Assembly: GCF_016887565.1 (NCBI RefSeq)
Contig: NZ_CP069396.1
Span: 518,501-582,500 of the forward strand
Reading direction: 5' to 3'
Source of the DNA: Archangium violaceum
GTDB taxonomy: Bacteria; Myxococcota; Myxococcia; Myxococcales; Myxococcaceae
DNA length: 64,000 nt
The notes under the pieces were generated by a model. The model did no database searches. It saw nothing but the letters and a program-made list of their open reading frames with translations, and had not been told where the DNA came from. Within the stretch, counting starts at the first letter, position 1. Each line of letters starts with the position of its first letter. A program made the translations under genes and the position numbers. This document shows positions 35,650-44,137 of the stretch, piece by piece.

Positions 35650-38600
35650 ATGAGCACCGCCACGGTTCACGCCCCCATCCCCCAGCCCCGCAAGCGCCCC
35701 CTGGTGGGCAACATCCCGGACCTGGAGGGGGAGACGCCCATCCAGTCGATGATGAGGCTGAGCCAGGAGTACGGGCCCATCTTCCGGCTGAGCTTTCCGG
35801 GCCGCTCCATTCTCGTCGTCAGCTCGCACGCGCTGGTGGACGAGGTGTGCGACGAGAAGCGCTTCGACAAGTCGGTGGGCGGGGCGCTGAAGAACATCCG
35901 CGACTTCGCGGGGGACGGGCTCTTCACGGCGTACACGGACGAGCCCAACTGGGCGCTGGCGCACCGCATCCTGATGCCGGCCTTCGGGCCGCAGGCGATG
36001 AGGGGCTACTTCGACTTCATGCTCGACATCGCCGAGCAGATGCTCACGAAGTGGGAGAGGCTCGGGCCGGACGCGGACCTGGACGTCACGGACAACATGA
36101 CGCGGTTGACGCTCGACACCATCGCGCTGTGCGGGTTCGGGTACCGCTTCAACAGCTTCTACCAGCGGGAGATGCACCCCTTCGTGGACGCCATGGTGCG
36201 CAGCCTCGCCGAGGCGGGTGATCGGGCGCGGCGGCTGCCCTTGCAGACGCGGCTGATGCTGATGACGCAGCAGCAGTACCAGCGGGACATCGAGTACATG
36301 CACCAGGTGGTCGACGAGGTCATCCGCGAGCGGCGCCGCAACGGGGACGCGGCCACGCGCAAGGACCTGCTCAGCCTGATGCTCCAGGGGGTGGACCCGG
36401 TGAGCGGGCAGGGGCTGGACGATCTCAACATCCGCTACCAGGTGGTGACGTTCCTCATCGCCGGCCACGAGACGACGAGCGGGCTGCTGTCCTTCACGCT
36501 CTACGAGCTGCTCAAGCACCCGGAGGTGCTGACGCGAGCCACCGAGGAGGTGGATCGGGTGCTCGGGAGGGACTCATCGCGGCGCCCCACCTTCGAGCAG
36601 ATGGGCAGGCTCACCTACCTGGACCAGGTGCTGCGCGAGTCGCTGCGCCTGTGGCCCACGGCGCCGGCCATGGGGCTGCTGGCGAGGGAGAACACGATGC
36701 TCGGGGGCACATGGCCGGTGCGCAAGGGCGAGCCGGTGATGGTGCTCACGCCGACGCTGCACAGGGATCCGGAGGTGTGGGCGGACCCGGAGCGTTTCGA
36801 TCCGGAGCGCTTCAGCCCGGAGGCCGTCGCGGCGCGCCCGCCCAACGCGTGGAAGCCCTTCGGAAACGGGCAGCGCGGGTGCATCGGCCGGCCGTTCGCG
36901 ATGCAGGAGGCGGTGCTGGTGCTGGCGATGCTGTTGCAGCGCTTCAAGCTCATCGACCACACGCGGTACCAGCTGCACATCAAGGAGACGCTGACGCTCA
37001 AGCCGGAGGGCTTCCGGATGCGCGTGCGGGTGCGAGACGACGCGGAGCGGACGGTGGTGGACCTGCGGCCGGTGACCCCGGTGACGGCGCCGGAGAAGCC
37101 GACGTGGACGTCCGGGCCGGTGGCGCGGCACGGCACGCCGCTGCTGGTGCTGTACGGCTCGAACACGGGCTCGTCGGAGGCGTTCGCCCAGCGCATCGCG
37201 AGTGACGCGGCGGTGCAGGGGTACGCGCCCACGGTGGGGACGATGGATGCGTACGCCGGGCGGCTGCCGCGCGAGGGAGGCGTGGTCATCGTGACGGCCT
37301 CGTACAACGGCCACCCGCCGGACAACGCGAAGGCGTTCTGCCGGTGGTTGGAGGAGCTCCAGCCGGGGGCGCTCGAGGGGGTGCACTACACGGTGTTCGG
37401 CTGCGGCAACCGGGACTGGGCGGCGACGTGGCAGGCGGTGCCGAGGCTGGTGGACGAGCGGCTGGCCGCGGCCGGTGCGAGCCGGATGCTCACCCGGGGC
37501 GAGGCGGACGCGCGTGGCGACTTCTTCGGCGACTTCGATGGCTGGTTCCAGGGCGTGTGGCCGACGCTGGGCGAGACGTTCGGGGTGGAGGCGGCGGAGA
37601 CGAGCCAGGCGCCGCGCTACGAGGTGGAGCGGCTGGACCAGGTGGCGGATCCGCTGGAGCTGGCCCATGGAGTGGTGCCGATGGAGGTGCTGGCCAACCG
37701 CGAGCTGGTGGACATGACGTCACCGTTCGGCCGCTCGAAGCGGCACGTGGAGGTGAAGCTGCCGGAGGGGATGACGTATCGGACGGGAGACCACCTGGCG
37801 GTGCTGCCGGAGAACGCGCCCGAGCAGGTGGAGCGGGTGGCACGGCGGTTCCGGTTGGATCCGGAGGAGACGGTGCTCATCCGGCGCACGCGGGAGGAGC
37901 AGAGCACGCTGCCATTGGACAGGCCGGTGACGGTGCGCGCGTTGCTGGGCCTCTACGTGGAGTTGTCGATGCCTGCCACGCGGAGCGACCTGCGGCTGCT
38001 GGCGAAATACACGGCGTGCCCGCCGGAGAAGAAGCAGCTGCTCGCGCTCGCGGAGGGGGGAGTAGGGCAGGAGGACTACCGCACGCAGGTGCTCGAGAAG
38101 CGGGTGAGCGTGCTGGACCTGCTGGAGGACTTCCCCGCGTGCGAGCTGCCGTTCGGGGTGTTCCTGGAGATGTTGCCGTCGATGAAGCCGCGCCGGTACT
38201 CCATCTCGTCCTCGCCGCTGGAGGCGCCGGACCGGTGCACCCTCACGCTGGCGGTGGTGGACGCGCCGGCGCTGTCGGGGCGGGGACGGTACCGGGGCAC
38301 GTGCTCGAACTACCTGGCGCGCATCGAGCCGGGCTCACGGATTCCAGCCGTCGTCCGGGAACCGCACTCGCCGTTCCGGCCGCCCGAGGACCCGAGCGTG
38401 CCGGTGGTGATGATTGGAGCGGGCACGGGGCTGGCACCGTTCCGCGGGTTCATCCAGGAGCGGGCGAAGCTGGCCGAGGAGGGGAGGAAGCTCGGGAGGG
38501 CGCTGCTGTTCTTCGGGTGCGACCACCCGGAGGTGGACTTCCTCTACCGGGGCGAGCTCGAGGGCTGGGAGAAGCAGGGGGTGGTGGAGGTGTACCCCGC

Positions 38601-38859
38601 GTTCTTCCGGCAGGAGCGCGAGGAGGTGAAGTTCGTGCAGCACCGGCTGTGGGAGGAGCGGGAGCGGGTGGGGGCGCTGCTGGAGGCGGGGGCTTGCGTG
38701 TACGTGTGCGGTGATGGCCGCTACATGGCCCCCGCGGTCCGGGAGACGGTGGCGCGCATCCACCAGGAGCGGACCGGCTGCACGCCGGAGCGGGCCGCCG
38801 ACTGGATGCGCGAGCTGGAGAAGCAGGGGCGCTACCTGGCCGACGTGTTCGGCGGGTAG
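35650..38859 (+). CDS. Self-sufficient cytochrome P450/NADPH-P450 reductase (CYP102 type)
   Basis: A 1,069-residue fusion like P450 BM3. P450 domain (1 to about 470): I-helix AGHETT at 271-276, ExxR in RESLR, heme-binding FGNGQRGCIGRPF with C411. Flavodoxin-like FMN domain from about 497 (LLVLYGSNTGSSEAFA). FAD/NADPH reductase domain from about 660, with RRYSISSSP (FAD), VVMIGAGTGLAPFRGF near 919 (NADPH) and the C-terminal YVCGDGRYMAP and DVFGG. Such enzymes hydroxylate fatty acids near the omega end using NADPH and O2 in one polypeptide. A good promoter and a palindrome precede it, and a TetR gene lies directly upstream. Confidence 0.95.
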   Translation: MSTATVHAPIPQPRKRPLVGNIPDLEGETPIQSMMRLSQEYGPIFRLSFPGRSILVVSSHALVDEVCDEKRFDKSVGGALKNIRDFAGDGLFTAYTDEPNWALAHRILMPAFGPQAMRGYFDFMLDIAEQMLTKWERLGPDADLDVTDNMTRLTLDTIALCGFGYRFNSFYQREMHPFVDAMVRSLAEAGDRARRLPLQTRLMLMTQQQYQRDIEYMHQVVDEVIRERRRNGDAATRKDLLSLMLQGVDPVSGQGLDDLNIRYQVVTFLIAGHETTSGLLSFTLYELLKHPEVLTRATEEVDRVLGRDSSRRPTFEQMGRLTYLDQVLRESLRLWPTAPAMGLLARENTMLGGTWPVRKGEPVMVLTPTLHRDPEVWADPERFDPERFSPEAVAARPPNAWKPFGNGQRGCIGRPFAMQEAVLVLAMLLQRFKLIDHTRYQLHIKETLTLKPEGFRMRVRVRDDAERTVVDLRPVTPVTAPEKPTWTSGPVARHGTPLLVLYGSNTGSSEAFAQRIASDAAVQGYAPTVGTMDAYAGRLPREGGVVIVTASYNGHPPDNAKAFCRWLEELQPGALEGVHYTVFGCGNRDWAATWQAVPRLVDERLAAAGASRMLTRGEADARGDFFGDFDGWFQGVWPTLGETFGVEAAETSQAPRYEVERLDQVADPLELAHGVVPMEVLANRELVDMTSPFGRSKRHVEVKLPEGMTYRTGDHLAVLPENAPEQVERVARRFRLDPEETVLIRRTREEQSTLPLDRPVTVRALLGLYVELSMPATRSDLRLLAKYTACPPEKKQLLALAEGGVGQEDYRTQVLEKRVSVLDLLEDFPACELPFGVFLEMLPSMKPRRYSISSSPLEAPDRCTLTLAVVDAPALSGRGRYRGTCSNYLARIEPGSRIPAVVREPHSPFRPPEDPSVPVVMIGAGTGLAPFRGFIQERAKLAEEGRKLGRALLFFGCDHPEVDFLYRGELEGWEKQGVVEVYPAFFRQEREEVKFVQHRLWEERERVGALLEAGACVYVCGDGRYMAPAVRETVARIHQERTGCTPERAADWMRELEKQGRYLADVFGG

Positions 38860-38870
38860 TGGCCGGCGCT

Positions 38871-40061
38871 TCACTGGCGCGGGATCAACTCCACCGGCAG
38901 CGCGGCGGGGCCCCGCACGGCGAGGGAGTACACCCAGTCGATCTCCCGCCGCTTCATGACGAGGGCCTGGATGCGGGGAAGGAGCGCCTCCAGGCCGATT
39001 CGTGCCTCCAGGCGCGCGAGCTGCGCGCCCAGGCAGTAGTGGATGCCATGGCCGAACGTGAGGTGCTGCGTCTGCTTGTCGCGGCCGGGCAGGAAGCGCT
39101 CCGGCTCGGAGAACTGCCGCTCGTCGCGGTTGGCCGAGGCGGCGGACAGGAAGACCATGGAGCCCTGGGGGAGGGTGGTATCGCCGATGCGCACGTCGGT
39201 GCTCGTCAGACGGTAGCCCAGGGGGATGGGGCACTCGATGCGGAGCACCTCCTCGATGAAGTTGACCCGGTGGGCCTTGTCCTCGCGGGCCTTCTCCAGA
39301 TGCTCCGGGTAGCGGGAGAGGTACACGGTCATGTTGCCGATCAGGTTCGTCGTCGTCTCCAGACCGGCGGGTAGCAGGAGGTAGAGGAAGCTGACGAGGT
39401 CCTCGCGCGAGAGCCGCTGACCGTCCACCTCGGCGCGGAGCAGATCGCTCACCATGTCCTCGCGAGGCTGGCGGCGCCGGTCCTCGAGGACCTCGTCGAG
39501 GTAGCGCCCCATCTCGCCGAGCGCGTCGCGGATCTCGTGCTGCTTCTCGGGCGTGTCCGCGCCGGTGACGGTGGCCATGGCCATGCCCCAGCGCTGGAGC
39601 TTGGGGTAGACGGAGCGGTCCACGCCAATCATGTGCCCGATGACGGCGCGAGGCAGGAGGAAGGCGAACTCCTGGACGAAGTCCACGTCGCGGCGGCGAA
39701 CGGCCTCGGTGGCGAGCTCCTCGGCGGTCTGGCGGACGAAGGCCTCGAGCCGGGCCATGCCGGTGACGCCGAAGGCGCGGTTGATGAGGGCGCGGAGCTT
39801 GCCGTGGCGCACGGGCTCTGCGGTGACGAGGGATTGCGCGAAGGGGTTGGGCTTGAGCCAGGGCGGCTCGGCGAGGAGGGCGAGTCCCTCGGACGAGAAG
39901 CGCTGCGGGTCCTTGAGGGCGGCCATGACGTCGTCATAGCGGGTGACGAACCAGACGCCGTTGGGGTCCACCTGGCACACGGGCGAGCGGTTCCGCAGCT
40001 CGGCGAGGAAGGGATAGGGGTCGGCCTGGTACTCGGGGGCGAGCAGGTTGAGTCGCGTCAT
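38871..40061 (-). CDS. Cytochrome P450, bacterial class I type
   Basis: A 396-residue stand-alone P450 needing a separate ferredoxin system. The heme loop FGHGIHYCLGAQLARLE has C343; the I-helix is AGLETTTN at 232-239; ExxR is EVLR at 271-274; NRDERQF is present. The sequence resembles P450s of polyketide or terpenoid tailoring, but no biosynthetic cluster is visible. GAGGAG precedes the ATG at 40061. It follows the tyrosinase gene by 89 bp on the same strand and may be cotranscribed. The in-frame extension upstream to 40154 overlaps the tyrosinase stop and is not favoured. Confidence 0.92.
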   Translation of the reverse strand: MTRLNLLAPEYQADPYPFLAELRNRSPVCQVDPNGVWFVTRYDDVMAALKDPQRFSSEGLALLAEPPWLKPNPFAQSLVTAEPVRHGKLRALINRAFGVTGMARLEAFVRQTAEELATEAVRRRDVDFVQEFAFLLPRAVIGHMIGVDRSVYPKLQRWGMAMATVTGADTPEKQHEIRDALGEMGRYLDEVLEDRRRQPREDMVSDLLRAEVDGQRLSREDLVSFLYLLLPAGLETTTNLIGNMTVYLSRYPEHLEKAREDKAHRVNFIEEVLRIECPIPLGYRLTSTDVRIGDTTLPQGSMVFLSAASANRDERQFSEPERFLPGRDKQTQHLTFGHGIHYCLGAQLARLEARIGLEALLPRIQALVMKRREIDWVYSLAVRGPAALPVELIPRQ

Positions 40062-40150
40062 GGCTCCTCGGCGGAAGGTGGTGGAAGGAGGCCAGAGGCT
40101 ACTCCAGGCCGCTGACCCCTTTCGGTGCCGCACGGGAAGTCGCGAGGCCC

Positions 40151-41284
40151 TCACTCGTAGCGGTAGCCGAGCGCGAAGCTGTCCTCGAGGTCTCGTGGGG
40201 TGACCATGATGCCCGCCTCATGGAAGGGCATCAGCATGGAGTCGATGTCATTGCCGGGGTGACCGGAGACGGGGAGGTAGGAAGGGATGCCGTGGAGGTG
40301 TTGCCACTGGTCCCAGATGCGGTCGACGTTGGCGTGGTGGAGGAAGAAGACGGGGTCATTGGGCGAGGTGGAGAGGCCCATGGTGCCGAAGACGTAGCGG
40401 CCGTCGGAGGTGACGGAGAGCAGGCCGCTGACCCAGCCGTGCACGACGTTGTGCATGGTGGGGGTATTGAGGGGCAGGAGGACCATGAAGCCATCGGGGG
40501 CGCAGACCATGCTGAGCTGACCGGGAGGGTCCCTGAAGCCCTCGAGGTAGTTGCGGAAGCTCAGACGCGAGTCGCTGGTGGTGTCGTAGGGATGCACGTC
40601 GTAGAGCGGGACGGAGAGCGAGGCCTGGACCTCCTGGGGCGAGGGGAGGGCGGTGGCGGTGGGCAGGGTGCGGAAGGCGCGGACGAGCCAGGGCGAGACG
40701 GAAGGCTGCTCGTTCCAGCCGAGGGGCTGGAGGGTGAGAGGCCAGCGACCCTTGCGGAAGGGGCCGGAGTGGACGGTGTACCCATCGGAGGGGTCGCCAT
40801 CGCCGCCCATGAAGTCATCCTGGAAGACGGAGGCGGTGCTGTCGGGGCGGGTCCAATCCCAATAGGGGACGGTGAGGTTCTTGTCGCCGCTGACCTCGCG
40901 CAGAGCGTCTTCGAAGAGGAGGAGGAACTGGCGGTGCCAGGGGAGGAAGAGGGGACCGGCGTGAGCCATGGGCATGGAGCCATGAGGCATGCTGGGGTCG
41001 CACACGTAGAGGGAGCGGTGCCAGTCGACGAACTGGTCGTAGTAGCTGAGGCCGGGCGAGTATGGAGAGGGCACCTTCTTCAGCTTGAGGATGGCTTTGA
41101 CGAGCTCCTTGCGCTCCTTGGGCGAGAGCGTGCGGACGTCCCTGCGAACGCGGATGGCCCGAGGCCTGAATGAGACCTGAGCTGGAGGAGCCTCCGCGTG
41201 GGCCTCCGAGCCAGGGCCCGTGAGGAACAGGTACAAGAGGACGGACAGGGTAATGGCGTGAATCGGGCTTCTCTGTGAATACAT
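40151..41284 (-). CDS. Exported tyrosinase-family type 3 copper enzyme
   Basis: A 377-residue protein with a signal peptide (about 1-30, ending SEAHAEA). Copper A ligands are H89 (VDWHRS), H108 (MAHAG) and H117 (PWHRQF); copper B ligands are H278 and H282 (MHNVVHGW) and H316/317 (FFLHHANVDRIWDQW). These are the six histidines of tyrosinase and polyphenol oxidase, which oxidise phenols to quinones. AAGGGGGG lies just before the ATG at 41284. Export, unusual for bacterial tyrosinases lacking a caddie partner, suggests periplasmic or extracellular action. A P450 gene follows it. Confidence 0.9.
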   Translation of the reverse strand: MYSQRSPIHAITLSVLLYLFLTGPGSEAHAEAPPAQVSFRPRAIRVRRDVRTLSPKERKELVKAILKLKKVPSPYSPGLSYYDQFVDWHRSLYVCDPSMPHGSMPMAHAGPLFLPWHRQFLLLFEDALREVSGDKNLTVPYWDWTRPDSTASVFQDDFMGGDGDPSDGYTVHSGPFRKGRWPLTLQPLGWNEQPSVSPWLVRAFRTLPTATALPSPQEVQASLSVPLYDVHPYDTTSDSRLSFRNYLEGFRDPPGQLSMVCAPDGFMVLLPLNTPTMHNVVHGWVSGLLSVTSDGRYVFGTMGLSTSPNDPVFFLHHANVDRIWDQWQHLHGIPSYLPVSGHPGNDIDSMLMPFHEAGIMVTPRDLEDSFALGYRYE

Positions 41285-41424
41285 GTTTCCCCCCTTCTGA
41301 GGGGAGAGGTAGCACGAGAGAGGCAGGGAGGAGTGAGGACGGAGGGGCCGAGGGGTGAACCATCCACCACGAGACAAAGAGATCCACGAAGCCGCTGAAC
41401 AAATTCAATGTGCCCGTGGAAGTC

Positions 41425-41458
41425 CCCTCTCCCTCTGGGAGAGGGCTAGGGTGAGGGT
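41425..41458 (+). repeat. REP-like palindromic element, copy 5
   Basis: CCCTCTCCCTCTGGGAGAGGG then CTAGGGTGAGGGT. This copy is between divergent genes, about 24 bp before the Cys-rich lipoprotein start, so it would lie in or near that gene's promoter or leader. Confidence 0.75.
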
Positions 41459-41481
41459 ATAGGTCCTACCCGGGAGAATCC

Positions 41482-41973
41482 ATGCCGCGCTCACCTGCAG
41501 TTGCCGTCTGGATGCTGTTCACCGCGCTGGCGGTGGGCTGTACGACATCATCAACCGAGAGGCGCGAGCCGCCCGCGACGACGACAACTGGAGCGGGAGT
41601 GACGGAGGCCTGCCGGGCACCGGATGAGGCGGGGTGCAATCCCTGCTGTGAGCCGCTGGTGGAAGGTGGGTGCGTCATCAAGCGCTGGAGCCCGGGGCCC
41701 GCGAGCTCCGCGGACGAGGATCGATCCAACGTGGTCGAGCCCTGGTACAACGAAAACGGCTTCGCGGATCGTTGCCCTGACCAGTGCCGGACCTGCGCGA
41801 AGTGCTCGAAGCGGGACGAGCAGGAGCTGAAGCAACTCGGTACGAGACCCGAATGCGATTGCAGCAAGGAGCCAGGGATCGACCCGTGCTTCACGCCGGG
41901 GTCCTGTGGCTGCTTCTGTGATCGGCTGCGCAAGCTTGGCCGATCCTGTCCCGAGCTCATGCCACGCCGGTAG
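41482..41973 (+). CDS. Cysteine-rich lipoprotein
   Basis: A 163-residue lipoprotein (LAVGC lipobox, Cys 20). The mature region has about 16 cysteines, many in pairs or close spacing (GCNPCCEP, CRTCAKC, CDCSKEP, GSCGCFC), implying a disulfide-rich extracytoplasmic fold. No family is recognised. GGGAGA lies just upstream of the ATG. A REP-like element occupies the immediate upstream DNA. Confidence 0.65.
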   Translation: MPRSPAVAVWMLFTALAVGCTTSSTERREPPATTTTGAGVTEACRAPDEAGCNPCCEPLVEGGCVIKRWSPGPASSADEDRSNVVEPWYNENGFADRCPDQCRTCAKCSKRDEQELKQLGTRPECDCSKEPGIDPCFTPGSCGCFCDRLRKLGRSCPELMPRR

Positions 41974-42205
41974 AGGAAGAGGGAGCGCCAGTCGCCCCGG
42001 AATCCTCACGGAGCGGGGGAGGACTCACCCTGCTCTTCGTTCGGGTTGTGCATGCGCGTGTCGCTGAACATGGGTGCGGGGAGAGTGGCTGGCACGGGAT
42101 GTGGGGAGGGAAGGCCGCCTGCCTGGGGTGCCGCCAGATTTGGACGGAGCACGGCTTGACGCCATGAGGGAGGGGTGTGAAGGGGGAGGCGAGCACGAGC
42201 CCGCC

Positions 42206-43690
42206 ATGATGAAGACGACTATCTGCCTCCTCGCGGTTCTGATGTTCCTCCCGGCCTGCCAGACGACGCGCACGGTGACGGTGGTGGGGATGACGGACTA
42301 CCACTCGCACGCGGTGCCCTTCTATTCGGAGGGAGAGCGGGGACAGGGGGGACTGGCGAGAGCGCTGGCGTACCTGCGGGAGGCGAAGTCACGGCCGGAC
42401 ACGCTGGTGGTGTCTGGCGGGGACATGCTGAACAAGGGGGTGCCCACGTGGAGTGACGAGTACGAGTGCGTGGAGTGGCCGTGGTTGAACGGGGTGGTGG
42501 ACGTGATGGCGTTGGGGAACCACGACCTGGACTACGGGGCGGAGAAGTTCGAGCGATGCCGTGAGGGGCTCGAGTACCCGCTGTTGAGCGCGAACCTGGT
42601 GAGAGGGGACGGAGCGGCGTACTTCCAGGTGGAGGGGCGGCCGTACGTGGTGAAGACGGTAGGGGGAGTGCGGTTGGGGCTCTTCGCGGTGGGGGGGCCG
42701 GACATGCAGCGGCTGGTGAAGGCGGAGAACCTGCCGGCGGGGACGAGGTGGACGGACGCGAAGGAGGTGGCGAGGAAGGTGGTGAGGGCGCTGCGGGACG
42801 AGGAGCACGTGGACGCGGTGGTGTTCATCGGTCACCAGCTGAGCGAGGACGATGAGGCACTGGCGCGAGAGGTGCCGGGGATCGACCTGATCATGGGCTC
42901 GCACTCGCACCAGAAGGTGGAACTGAGGGTGCTGCCGGGAACGCGGACGTACTACGTGTCGCCGTACCAATACCTGGCCTACCTGGCGGAGGTGCGGATG
43001 CACTTCCGGGGGAAGAAGCTGGAGCGGGTGGAGGGAGGGCTGGTGAAGCTGGACGGGACGAAGAAGGAGGACGCGGAGACGGCGGCGAAGGTAGCGGAGC
43101 TGCAGCGGGTGCTGGTGGCGAAGAGGCCGGAGCGCTTCGAGGTGCTGGGCCGTCTGACGAAACCACTGAGCGACGAGGGCGTGTCGACGGGGGCGGCGGA
43201 GGTGGGCACGTGGGCGACGGAGGTGTGGCGGCGAGCGGCGGGGGTGCGGGCCTTCTTCGCGACGTCGGCGGGATTCCGTGCGGGGTTGCCGGCGGGGGAA
43301 GTCACGGTGGAGGACTTCTACGGGGCGATTCCATACCGGAACGTGGTGGTGACGGCGGAGCTGACGGGGGAGCAGCTGCTGGAGTGGGTGTCGCTGATCG
43401 AATCGAAGAAGGGGACGGACGGCTACAGCCAGAGGAGCGGGGTGCGTTACGAGGTGAAGGACGGGCGGGTGGAAGGACTGGAGGTGTTGAAGGATGCGAG
43501 CGAGCCGGGGGAGGGCTACGAGCGGGTGAAGCCGGAGGGGGTGTACCGGGTGGGGACGACGGATTTCCAGGCGTACGTGGCGGCCGGGTACAAGGAGGCG
43601 CTGTCGAAGGCGAGACAGGTGGAGCGTACGGGGCTGGACGTGCACGAGCTGCTGAAGGAAGCGCTGAGGAAGGGGAGTCCGCGAGGTTGA
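42206..43690 (+). CDS. 5'-nucleotidase-type metallophosphoesterase lipoprotein
   Basis: A 494-residue lipoprotein (LMFLPAC lipobox). The N-terminal calcineurin-like phosphoesterase domain has all metal-binding blocks: TDYHSH, GGDML, GNHDLDYG, GHQLSEDDEAL and GSHSHQ. The C-terminal 5'-nucleotidase domain starts near 320 (NVVVTAELTGEQLLEW, GVYRVGTTDFQA). Such UshA/2',3'-cyclic phosphodiesterase relatives release phosphate from nucleotides outside the cytoplasm; the exact substrate is open. Paired ATGs (42206, 42209) start the leader; the GGAGG is rather far upstream. It is followed after 33 bp by the MazG-like gene. Confidence 0.88.
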   Translation: MMKTTICLLAVLMFLPACQTTRTVTVVGMTDYHSHAVPFYSEGERGQGGLARALAYLREAKSRPDTLVVSGGDMLNKGVPTWSDEYECVEWPWLNGVVDVMALGNHDLDYGAEKFERCREGLEYPLLSANLVRGDGAAYFQVEGRPYVVKTVGGVRLGLFAVGGPDMQRLVKAENLPAGTRWTDAKEVARKVVRALRDEEHVDAVVFIGHQLSEDDEALAREVPGIDLIMGSHSHQKVELRVLPGTRTYYVSPYQYLAYLAEVRMHFRGKKLERVEGGLVKLDGTKKEDAETAAKVAELQRVLVAKRPERFEVLGRLTKPLSDEGVSTGAAEVGTWATEVWRRAAGVRAFFATSAGFRAGLPAGEVTVEDFYGAIPYRNVVVTAELTGEQLLEWVSLIESKKGTDGYSQRSGVRYEVKDGRVEGLEVLKDASEPGEGYERVKPEGVYRVGTTDFQAYVAAGYKEALSKARQVERTGLDVHELLKEALRKGSPRG

Positions 43691-43723
43691 CAGTTGGAAG
43701 GGGGGTCAGCGAGGAAGGGAGAC

Positions 43724-44056
43724 ATGATCAAACTCCCCGAAGGCGCGACGATGAAGGACTACCAGAGCTACATCCACGAGCTGGAGACGCTGCATGGGTG
43801 GCTGAAGGTGGACCTGGTGCACAACTGTTTCCTGATGGGGGAGGAGATGGGGGAGTTGTTCAAGGCGGTGCGCCGCTACAACAAGCTCTTCGACGAGGGG
43901 GCGGGAACGCCGACGGAGGAGGCGCGAGCCAACCTGGCGGAGGAGTTGGTGGATGTCTTCAACTACCTGTTGGCGATTTCGAACCGGGTGGGAGTGGATC
44001 TGGAGAAGGCATTCCGGGAGAAGAACGAGCGAAACCAGCAGCGCAAGTGGAGTTGA
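43724..44056 (+). CDS. MazG-like nucleotide pyrophosphohydrolase
   Basis: A 110-residue, single-domain, all-helical protein. The magnesium-binding motifs of the family are present: E40-E41-x-x-E44 in GEEMGELFKAVRR and E73/E74-x-x-D77 in AEELVDVFNYLL. MazG-type enzymes hydrolyse NTPs or modified nucleotides to NMP and pyrophosphate. The start at 43724 has AAGGGAG close upstream; an earlier TTG is unlikely. A phosphatase gene precedes it on the same strand, fitting a nucleotide-cleaning theme, though one acts outside and the other inside the cell. Confidence 0.82.
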   Translation: MIKLPEGATMKDYQSYIHELETLHGWLKVDLVHNCFLMGEEMGELFKAVRRYNKLFDEGAGTPTEEARANLAEELVDVFNYLLAISNRVGVDLEKAFREKNERNQQRKWS

Positions 44057-44072
44057 GTGTATTTCGCATGCA

Positions 44073-44107
44073 CCCTCTCCCTCTGGGAGAGGGCGGGGGG
44101 TGAGGGT
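44073..44107 (+). repeat. REP-like palindromic element, copy 6
   Basis: CCCTCTCCCTCTGGGAGAGGG then CGGGGGGTGAGGGT, one base longer than the others. It lies between the convergent MazG-like and PD-(D/E)xK-like genes and may terminate both. Confidence 0.75.
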
Positions 44108-44137
44108 AGTGGCATCGGTATTCTCGCCTGTGGATGC

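Noticed and set aside
42080..42130. TGGCAC at 42090-42095 as a sigma-54 promoter for the metallophosphoesterase
   Set aside because: The required GC ten bases after GG is missing.
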